In this document: piece by piece, positions 46,471 through 53,707 of the stretch
Position numbering within the stretch: position 1 is the stretch's first letter
How the letters are laid out: each line of letters begins with the position of its first letter
Notes under the pieces: model-generated
What the model was told of the DNA's origin: nothing
The model's input: only the letters and a program-made list of their open reading frames with translations
The model's database searches: none
IMG/VR virus record: IMGVR_UViG_3300044681_000629
Span: 1 to 64,000 of that record
Length of the DNA stretch: 64,000 nt
Strand: one strand, 5' to 3'
From: a virus
Position numbers and translations under genes: made by a program

Positions 46471-46871
46471 TTCTTTTTAAATTCAGCCCAGGTCTTATCT
46501 CCAACACCGAAATATTCTCTGGCGTAGCCAGATTCGATGATGTCTTTATTTAGACAAGCAGTTTTGGGGTCGTTGATATCTTCCGAAGAATAGATGCGAG
46601 CCAAAATTCTCCCGTATTTATCGTTTTTGTCGGGGATGGTGTTCACATACACCCATTTGTGATTAGTCAACCAATCCTTTGTGAAGTCTTTGGCTTTCAA
46701 ACCTAGTTCTTTTTCAGCCAAATCTTTTGTTCGTGATTCGGGCGTGTTGACACCATAAAGACGAACACGAATCTTGTGATGGATGTTGAATCCAAGGTCA
46801 ACCATTAGGTCAACCGTATCGCCATCAACTACATGCAAAACTGTTGCGCCGTACCAAAACCGTTCGCTCAT
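46467..46871 (-). CDS. Staphylococcal-nuclease-like (SNase) protein
   Basis: 134 residues. VDGDTVDLMVDLG, RVRLYGVNTPESR, DKYGRILARIY: the metal Asp and the catalytic Arg/Glu/Arg of thermonuclease are present. No signal peptide. Its stop overlaps the end of the convergent methyltransferase by 4 nt. Degrades DNA or RNA, perhaps host nucleic acid. Confidence 0.88.
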   Translation of the reverse strand: MSERFWYGATVLHVVDGDTVDLMVDLGFNIHHKIRVRLYGVNTPESRTKDLAEKELGLKAKDFTKDWLTNHKWVYVNTIPDKNDKYGRILARIYSSEDINDPKTACLNKDIIESGYAREYFGVGDKTWAEFKKN

Positions 46872-47212
46872 TAGGATTGTTCCTTAATCAAATTTTCTTT
46901 GATAATCCACAACTTGCAAATTGCGTCAGCCTCAATCTCACCTTCAACAATTTCGCAGCCTTTGCCACCCTCAAAGAATTCACAATTTGAGCAAATCATC
47001 CCCTCTGCTTTGAATGGTGACTTTGCCACATAATGTGCGCCATCTGAACCTGTTCCTTGATTCCATTTCCCAAACTTCTTTGAGATTGCCTCGTACATTT
47101 CATACATTGCCTTTTGGCGAGGATTCAAGTCGGCGTTGTCTTCTTCGTCAGGCTTCGCAATTACTATGCGGGCATTCTGCAAAAGCGCTCGCATTAGTTC
47201 GTGGTTATGCAT
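46871..47212 (-). CDS. Cys-cluster protein downstream of the capsid
   Basis: 113 residues from MHNHELMRALL. C-terminal half AEGMICSNCEFFEGGKGCEI, VEGEIEADAICKLWII: C-x2-C, C, C pattern (four Cys) like the small high-potential-iron-sulfur or zinc modules next to phage capsid genes. A second Cys set of related look occurs in 60674-62185. Confidence 0.65.
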   Translation of the reverse strand: MHNHELMRALLQNARIVIAKPDEEDNADLNPRQKAMYEMYEAISKKFGKWNQGTGSDGAHYVAKSPFKAEGMICSNCEFFEGGKGCEIVEGEIEADAICKLWIIKENLIKEQS

Positions 47213-47232
47213 ATCTCTATTATCCCATACAA

Positions 47233-47280
47233 AGCAAAACCCCCGCCTCAACCCCATGTTTCGGGGTCTTGGCGGGGGTT
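47233..47280 (-). terminator. Intrinsic terminator after the capsid gene
   Basis: AACCCCCGCC (47238-47247) pairs with GGCGGGGGTT (47271-47280), with an inner CCCC/GGGG stem. TTTTGC follows on the bottom strand. Confidence 0.8.
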
Positions 47281-47305
47281 ACGCTTCAAACGGCGTTAGC
47301 CGTTA

Positions 47306-48613
47306 TCAGGAAGGTGCTCCGTCGAACGTGACAGCCACGAACGCCTCAGGGCGCTTGACGGCGAGCGCAAGGCGCTGCTCGGCAAGAACCACGATTGCGT
47401 TACGGACGAAGAAGTCCGCATGCTGTTCACTGATTCGGATGGACGCTTGCTCGCGGTCGTACAACTGCGCGCCGGTTCCGAACGCACCGACGAGAGCGGT
47501 GCCCTCGGCGATGGCAGGAGTGTCCACGACGGGGATGCGCCACAAACGTGGCTGACCACCGAGTGCAACCGAGACAGCAACGAGGTACTGACCGTTGTTG
47601 TCCTTCGACAGTTCGATGTCTTCCCAGTCGTTCGGGTGCAAAACGACACCCGTCGGCTCGTAGTACGCAAGGAACGACAGCGTGGCGGCGCGACGAATCG
47701 CGTCAGCCTTGAGGTCGCCCACTGCGCCAGAAGACCAGTCGTAGGTCTGGATGCCCGATGTCTGAAGAACGCCAGTCAGGTTCTCGCCGGTGCCATCACC
47801 GTTGAGAATCTGCTCGTCTTCCTGCAGACGGAGACCGTACATCAACTCGTTGTCAATGATCGAGCGCAACTGCGGCTCGTCAGCAAGAACGTTGCGGTGT
47901 GCGGCTTCCCAGTGGGCGAGTGTGCGGACAGGAGCCTGCTCACCAACGAATGTGAAGCCAGACTGCGGCTTCGCTGCGAAGGTTGCCGGCGAACCACCAC
48001 GCTCAGCAACTGCTGCGGCGTTGTTGGTGAAGCCCGTCATGCGGAAGTACTCGATCACTGCTGCAGTGGTCGTGCGGGTTGGGAACAGGTCACGAACGCG
48101 ACGTGTGCGCATCGGCGGAACGACGATGGCGTCACGCTGAACCGAGCCGAAAGAACCAGGGGTGCCACTCGGCAGTGCCGAGTAGATGTCCTTGGTGCCC
48201 CAAGCGCCGGTCACATCGGCACGGTTGACCATGTAAGGCGAAGGCATGTTCGCGCCGTTACGACCCTGGTTCAGAGCCTTGAACTCGTCGGATGTTGTGA
48301 ACATCTCGCCGAGGCTCTTGGCCTGATACGGAGCCGGAGCGGACTGCGAAGCGACGGCGGCTGCCTGAGCGACGGACTCAGCCGACGACTCCGAACCCCA
48401 GCGCTCTGCATCGCGCATTCCCTCAAGACCCTCAATGAGTCCCTTGATTTCGCGAATGTCCGACATGTTGCGGTCAAACGCACTCTTCTGTTCTGCGGAA
48501 ACAACAACTGTTCCATCTTCGACCTTGAAAGAGTCGGCAATGGTCTTGTTGTCCGCCATCTTTGCGCGAAGTGCACCTTGCAGTTCGCGGAGACGACTGT
48601 CATCGAATGACAT
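47306..48613 (-). CDS. HK97-fold major capsid protein
   Basis: 435 residues with GGAGG. Helical scaffold-like N-terminus (1-90), then the HK97 core: SLGEMF.TSDEF, LQEDEQILNGDGTGENLTGV, VLHPNDWEDIEL, EQHADFFVRNAIVVLAEQRL, AVKRPEAFV. Forms the icosahedral shell. The N-terminal region may be cleaved as a delta domain; a protease is not identified with certainty in the window. Confidence 0.93.
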   Translation of the reverse strand: MSFDDSRLRELQGALRAKMADNKTIADSFKVEDGTVVVSAEQKSAFDRNMSDIREIKGLIEGLEGMRDAERWGSESSAESVAQAAAVASQSAPAPYQAKSLGEMFTTSDEFKALNQGRNGANMPSPYMVNRADVTGAWGTKDIYSALPSGTPGSFGSVQRDAIVVPPMRTRRVRDLFPTRTTTAAVIEYFRMTGFTNNAAAVAERGGSPATFAAKPQSGFTFVGEQAPVRTLAHWEAAHRNVLADEPQLRSIIDNELMYGLRLQEDEQILNGDGTGENLTGVLQTSGIQTYDWSSGAVGDLKADAIRRAATLSFLAYYEPTGVVLHPNDWEDIELSKDNNGQYLVAVSVALGGQPRLWRIPVVDTPAIAEGTALVGAFGTGAQLYDREQASIRISEQHADFFVRNAIVVLAEQRLALAVKRPEAFVAVTFDGAPS

Positions 48614-48777
48614 ATTATTCCTCCTACGGAATAGTTTGGATGGGTGATTTGTATTTCTTGTCGCGACTTAGGTAAGCACCCAGTCCAGTAACGTTTAAAT
48701 TACTGTACTAATGAGAATAACACTTTGGTAGTACTTTAAAATGCAACCCCCATAACGGGCAGTTGTATTTGATATCT
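48614..48777 (-). promoter_or_regulatory. Leader/promoter region of the capsid gene
   Basis: 164 bp with no gene. On the bottom strand GGGGGTTGCAT precedes TTTAAAG... and TGTTAT about 18 bp later, which is a possible member of the GGGG-TTGC promoter class. CCGTAGGAGGAATAAT is the ribosome-binding site. A separate promoter would allow high capsid expression. Confidence 0.45.
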
Positions 48778-49911
48778 TTACAGCCTTTTATACCGTTTAA
48801 CTACTTGGGGGCAGCACGCAGATTTGTATTTGATACCAAACTCTCCATCATCAAAATTGCCATCTTTCTTGGCATTTTTGGGGTCTTTGGATGGATGATT
48901 TGCGGGAATAAGGTCAAAATCTTTCCGTGTTCCCTTCGGCATGGGGGCAGATGAACTCATTGCTTTCAGAAATGTTCCAACCCTTTTCATCGCCTCTTTT
49001 TCATCACCAACAGACAAACCACGTAGATAGACAGTCTTCAAATCACGAAGATTTGTTCTGAACAATGGGTTGTCAACATCGGCATTATGACGCCTAACAC
49101 GGATAGCGAGAGCATTCACTGCCTCGCTGTCAATTGTCGGTATTTTTCGTTTCGGACGGTTTATTTCCTTCTTCTGAATAAAAGAATCCGCTAGTTCTTT
49201 CTTCCTCCCACGACGACGACCACGAGGCGAGTTATCGCCACGAATGTTCATCACACGGTTATAGTCGGATCCGTTTGAGCACGGCAACCAAACAATCTTG
49301 CCGTCGCGTGCCGTATATCTCCTGATTCCTATACATCCGAGGTTTCTTGAGCGGACACGAGCAGAATCGGGGTTGGTGAATACATCAGGGTCGGTTGATC
49401 GACTTACAAAGTTGACAAATCCTTTATGGTCAATGTCTGTTACGTCTTCATCTTTTCCTGCAACTGGTGCAGACACAAGACCGCCACCGTCAATAGTCTC
49501 AATCCCAATTACGCCACGCTGACCCAAATTTTCAAACTTGTCGGTTGCAACACATGGTGCGTAGTACCGTTCTCCGCCAAGGATAACTACACGTACTTTT
49601 GAGCATCCATTGCGCTTTGATGCAGCAAGAGCCATCCCTCTGTCTTTGTAATATTCTGAAGATTTTGATTCCATTCTCAGCGACCTGTGAACAATCTCGG
49701 CCTCTGAGACAAAACGGCTTTTTGCCCCCGCCTTCAGATATTCAGACTTACCTTTTCGGATAGCGACAAACTCGTCGTGAGACGCACAGGGCATCCACGA
49801 CCCGTCAGCCTCGTGTGCACCACGGCATCCGAGTTGGCGGGCTACACGAAGAGCCTGTTCACGAGAGACTTTCGGTTTTTCACCTTTTGAAGAAAAGGAA
49901 ACAGATTTCAT
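48778..49911 (-). CDS. Protein with three LGC...PC repeats
   Basis: 377 residues. Three Cys-pair units: RQLGC29RGAHEADGSWMPC42, KRNGC103...YYAPC120, RNLGC193IGIRRY...VWLPC211. Each has GC-x(11-16)-PC and a following D/Y, so the domain was triplicated. The C-terminal third is basic (RGRRRGRKKELADSF). ATG overlaps the neighbouring stop. Located between the capsid gene and the large modular proteins; virion-associated role inferred. Confidence 0.68.
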   Translation of the reverse strand: MKSVSFSSKGEKPKVSREQALRVARQLGCRGAHEADGSWMPCASHDEFVAIRKGKSEYLKAGAKSRFVSEAEIVHRSLRMESKSSEYYKDRGMALAASKRNGCSKVRVVILGGERYYAPCVATDKFENLGQRGVIGIETIDGGGLVSAPVAGKDEDVTDIDHKGFVNFVSRSTDPDVFTNPDSARVRSRNLGCIGIRRYTARDGKIVWLPCSNGSDYNRVMNIRGDNSPRGRRRGRKKELADSFIQKKEINRPKRKIPTIDSEAVNALAIRVRRHNADVDNPLFRTNLRDLKTVYLRGLSVGDEKEAMKRVGTFLKAMSSSAPMPKGTRKDFDLIPANHPSKDPKNAKKDGNFDDGEFGIKYKSACCPQVVKRYKRL

Positions 49912-50153
49912 TAATCTTCTATTTCTATATTTTCCATGGATGAACCCATGAACTCATCGTAAAGTTCATCAATCTTGTCTCTATTCTCTGGCTGGGAAAG
50001 GTACCACGCCATCATGTCTGACGCATTTTCATCGTCTGATTCATTTGCGAAGGCAACAGCAATCGTCAAAATACGTTGGCGAAGTTCCGGTGACTCCACA
50101 TTGTCAAAAAATTCTGCGCGCATTGCAACAATGTCTTCATCTGAAAGTTTCAT
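49911..50153 (-). CDS. Small acidic protein
   Basis: 80 residues, helical and acidic (EDIVAMRAEFFDNVESPELR, NRDKIDELYDEFMG). Stop and start overlap its neighbours by 1 base. It pairs with the large protein 50153-53209; perhaps an immunity- or chaperone-like partner, unproven. Confidence 0.6.
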   Translation of the reverse strand: MKLSDEDIVAMRAEFFDNVESPELRQRILTIAVAFANESDDENASDMMAWYLSQPENRDKIDELYDEFMGSSMENIEIED

Positions 50154-53100
50154 TATGCCCTGACCCTTCTGTTGCGACGCCTAACTGGTGTCAATGATGT
50201 CCTCAAAAGTCTACGGGGATCAGACTCAACTTTTTCTCTAGCGAATGTCAAAATACCGCCACCAATTGGTGCATTAGCAAGGAACCACCCTTTAACCTGA
50301 GCATCACGAACCTTATCTTTGCCGCTTCCCGAGACGGCAAAAATCATTTCTTGGTGTGAAACCCGTGGCTTGGTGAGCAATTTCCTCACTAGTGCATATT
50401 CTTGGTCGTTGCGAATAAGCCCACCGCCACCAAATTTCTCATAGAAACGAACTTCTTCAAGAAACGATTCAACCGGGAATGCTGATCTTGGCTTATAGCC
50501 AACTTTTGCCCAAACAAACTGACCATCCTGAGCGGCTGTAACTTTTGCTTTGGTTACGCCAATTGCTTGGAGACCCATGAAGGCATAGTTGTTGTAAATG
50601 GTTGCAATACCATTGTTTTTGTCGGCATCATTGGTGATGAAAAGTGTTCCGTTGTACACCTGCTTGTTGTTCAAAGTTATTGACCTTGACGATGAGCCGA
50701 CTTTTCGAAGTATCCGACCGTTACTGTCAATTTCATTGAAATTAACCTCAACACTGAAACTTGAACCAGAGCCCCTAACAGAGGCAACGGCGTTGTAGAG
50801 TTTCCCGTTTTCTCCAAGAATTTTGTCATGCTGATAGAGATTTTTGATATAAGCCTGCTGCTCGGAAGGTTGCAACATGCGGAATGCTTCAGGTGTCATG
50901 TCCTTCCACGGCAGGTCGCCATCGCCATGTCGTTGTCTTAGGTATTCACCAATTTTTTTCTTGCGTCGCACAATTCCATCACCAATAACATTTTTGATGT
51001 TATCCGCCACACCCTGCCCGAGTTTCGCTGCTTTTTCATCAAGTTTGAAATCTGGTCGTTGCTGAGCAAAACGAACAGCAGCAATCAAATCGTCTTTGCG
51101 TGACTGATACGCACGGTATTGGGCGAGGTTTCCATACTCGCTACTTAGCGACGCAAGGAATTGAAGAACATTTTCGTTTTGGGGAGAATTTTTTATCCTA
51201 TCTTTTAGTTGTGTAATGCGTTCTAGTATCTGATTTTCGTTCTGTGGAATTGCAAGACGAAGATTCTGGTTAACCCTGTCTGCTATTTCTTGGTTGGTCG
51301 CATTTGCATTGATGGAAGCCAGAACTCTCAGCAGTGATCTTTGCATGGCTCTATTTGCAGAATGAACACCCTTCAAATGTTGACCATCCAACCCGTCAAC
51401 CCAAGCAAATGCCTTTGCCCGCAACTGCTCATCTTGAATTCGATTAACAAAACCTTTAATTTCGTCAATTTCCTTCTTGTCAATACCTTTGATTTCCGCA
51501 GCAGCAAATGCTTTCGGTTTTACCCCACCAGCATTTACCTGTGGTGCGTTTGGAACAGTAGGAGGCTCTGGGGCGTTGGGCGCCTGTGGCTCTTTCGGTG
51601 CCTTTGGTGCTTGTGGCTTAGGCGCATTGCGTCGCTCATCACGCTCACGAATCAGCCTATTGATCCGGTTTGTTCGCTCGTTATAGTTGATTCGCGCAAT
51701 TTCGTACTCTTCATTGCGGAGGACAACTAATTCTGCGAGAAGACCTATTTGTTCTTTGCGTTGGTCGTTATCTGGTTGGTTATTTATTAAATCTGCAATG
51801 CGATTAAGTGCTGATCGCCTATCCCCACTTCGTCCAGTCATCCTGTTGAGGTCGGCATCTCTTTGTTGATTGAGAAGAGGGATACGGTCTTCACCATACT
51901 GTCCAACAACACCAATTACACGAGACTCAATCTCGTTTAGTCTTCCATCAAGTCCACGCAATCGTTGGAGGACGACTGAACGCCTATCTTCGCTCATCGG
52001 AAGACCTTCAACAAACTTGCGGACTTTCTCTTCGTTCGCGGCGTTGCCACGCTCTGGAATGTCCGAAAGCAAATCAGTCGCTTTGATTCTTTTTCTGGGC
52101 GCAGGTTTTGGCGGTTGCGCACCAGCATCTGGAACCGCATCAGCGTTGGGTCGTTGTGTTGCAACACGCTCGGCCCTCTGCTCCGAAGCAACGCGACGAC
52201 GCTGGCGCCTCGGCCTTGGCGTAGGCTGAACTGGTTGAGCCTCTGGAGCGTCAACTCTTGGCGCATTTTCATCCGTTCTTGGAGCACCAGGCTGAACAAT
52301 CTCCCGCTGCATTCGTCGTTGTTCCGATGGACGAAGATTTCCACGGCTTTGGCGTCGGCGTCTTGCTGGTGCTGCTGGTTGTTCAACTACCCGCTCTACA
52401 CGGTTGCGCCTACCAGCGTTAGCCCCACGGGGTCGTCGTGGTGGGTTGACTACCTCAGTTGACCTGTCATCATCTCGTCCTTCAAGCCGTTCTGCAACTC
52501 CTCGAAGACCACGCTCAAGACGACCTGCCCCTCGTTCGGCGTTTTGTAAACGGTTCACCATTCGTTCGTTGCGGCGATTTACTCTCCTGCCGCGGCGACC
52601 ATCATCAATATTTTCAAGACGTTCACCGATATTTGTTATTGCATTAGCAATACGTCGCGCCACTCCCCAGCCACAGTTTCGTCCAAAGCGATCCGTAATT
52701 TGACCGCCATACCGCGTACCGACTGGGCACCGCCAACCTCCACGCCGGTTCGTTCCCGGAATTGACAGATTGGGGTCCCACATTGCCCGTACACGCTTTA
52801 CCTCATAATTAAATGTTGTTTTGTGTCTTTCCGAAATGAATGCGGACGCTTTGTAGGCAATGATTGATTTTGCTTCTTCTGTTGAAAAAACCGATATTGG
52901 GGTGTCAGAAATTGAAACAATAGGGAGCATCTTTTCTTGTTCTTGTGACTCAGATGCTTCTGCTTTCGCTTTTTCTATTGCCGCTGGAAGCAAATTCTGT
53001 GGCATTGGGCCGTCAATCGTCATGCCTCTATCTAGTGAAACTGCAAGTTCTGATTTGGGTATTGGGGAATCCTCATATTCGTCAACAAGGGCGCTGACAA

Positions 53101-53209
53101 GTTCTTTCGCATTCTCTGTTAGGGGCGTGAATTTTGAGCCTTGGCTGGATACAAGCACGGAGAAGAAAGGCTTGTTGTCTCGTGTCCTAACCAGAAAAGC
53201 AGTGTTCAT
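50153..53209 (-). CDS. Giant modular protein A (Cys module, GNAT-like C-terminus)
   Basis: 1018 residues. N-terminus MNTAFLVRTRDNKPFF is homologous to MKSVYFIRTRDNRPYI in 53708-56554. Residues about 131-217 (TTFNYEVKRVRAMWDPNLSI, GWRC161PVGTRYGGQITD, C179GWGVARRIANAITNIGE) are near-identical between the two. A Pro/Arg-rich linker and helices follow. Near the C-terminus VYNGTLFITND, KNNGIATIYNNYAFMGLQAI and QFVWAKVGYKP read like the last strands of a GNAT acyltransferase. Catalysis unproven; virion delivery inferred from position. Confidence 0.72.
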   Translation of the reverse strand: MNTAFLVRTRDNKPFFSVLVSSQGSKFTPLTENAKELVSALVDEYEDSPIPKSELAVSLDRGMTIDGPMPQNLLPAAIEKAKAEASESQEQEKMLPIVSISDTPISVFSTEEAKSIIAYKASAFISERHKTTFNYEVKRVRAMWDPNLSIPGTNRRGGWRCPVGTRYGGQITDRFGRNCGWGVARRIANAITNIGERLENIDDGRRGRRVNRRNERMVNRLQNAERGAGRLERGLRGVAERLEGRDDDRSTEVVNPPRRPRGANAGRRNRVERVVEQPAAPARRRRQSRGNLRPSEQRRMQREIVQPGAPRTDENAPRVDAPEAQPVQPTPRPRRQRRRVASEQRAERVATQRPNADAVPDAGAQPPKPAPRKRIKATDLLSDIPERGNAANEEKVRKFVEGLPMSEDRRSVVLQRLRGLDGRLNEIESRVIGVVGQYGEDRIPLLNQQRDADLNRMTGRSGDRRSALNRIADLINNQPDNDQRKEQIGLLAELVVLRNEEYEIARINYNERTNRINRLIRERDERRNAPKPQAPKAPKEPQAPNAPEPPTVPNAPQVNAGGVKPKAFAAAEIKGIDKKEIDEIKGFVNRIQDEQLRAKAFAWVDGLDGQHLKGVHSANRAMQRSLLRVLASINANATNQEIADRVNQNLRLAIPQNENQILERITQLKDRIKNSPQNENVLQFLASLSSEYGNLAQYRAYQSRKDDLIAAVRFAQQRPDFKLDEKAAKLGQGVADNIKNVIGDGIVRRKKKIGEYLRQRHGDGDLPWKDMTPEAFRMLQPSEQQAYIKNLYQHDKILGENGKLYNAVASVRGSGSSFSVEVNFNEIDSNGRILRKVGSSSRSITLNNKQVYNGTLFITNDADKNNGIATIYNNYAFMGLQAIGVTKAKVTAAQDGQFVWAKVGYKPRSAFPVESFLEEVRFYEKFGGGGLIRNDQEYALVRKLLTKPRVSHQEMIFAVSGSGKDKVRDAQVKGWFLANAPIGGGILTFAREKVESDPRRLLRTSLTPVRRRNRRVRA

Positions 53210-53366
53210 TGATTTGCATCTTTCTAGATTGCAGAATAGTGCGTGCGTAGCATCAAAAACGCTATAGAAATCTTACCACTATGTGATATGCGCCGTAGAG
53301 CAAGCACGGGGAGACATATTTTCGGTCAACCCAACACTGGATATGTAACCAATTTCAGAAGTTGTA

Positions 53367-53705
53367 TTATTCTGCCTTTGGTGTTGCCCACGCACTTGCT
53401 GTTGCCACTGACTTTTTTGCTCCGTCCGATTCTGGCTCAAAGAAATCAGATGGATTTGGTGAATATCCGTTTGACTCCCAGAATTTCCCTAAGTAGATAT
53501 AGGCGATGTCTTCGTATTCGTTTGTAGATGTCGCTTTTTCCAATTTTTCAGCGACATTGTTGAGATATGTTTTCGTCTCATCGTCGGTAGAAGGGTTAAT
53601 CATTATGTTGACTTTCCCATCTTCAATCACAACAACAGAACGAGGCGCTTTACGCTTGTCTACATCATCAAGAAAATAACTTACATATGTTCCATCTTCA
53701 AACAT
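53367..53705 (-). CDS. Small protein between giant modular proteins
   Basis: 112 residues: DGTYVSYFLDDVDKRKAPRS, VVVIEDGKVNIMIN, YEDIAYIYLGKFWESNG. The gap 53210-53366 holds no supported gene and may carry the promoter of 50153-53209. No family. Confidence 0.6.
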   Translation of the reverse strand: MFEDGTYVSYFLDDVDKRKAPRSVVVIEDGKVNIMINPSTDDETKTYLNNVAEKLEKATSTNEYEDIAYIYLGKFWESNGYSPNPSDFFEPESDGAKKSVATASAWATPKAE

Positions 53706-53707
53706 TT

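Noticed and set aside
47420-48610. Long open frame (396 codons) on the strand opposite the capsid gene
   Set aside because: It mirrors the capsid gene, whose protein has clear HK97 motifs; the reverse frame has no recognisable domain and no ribosome-binding site.
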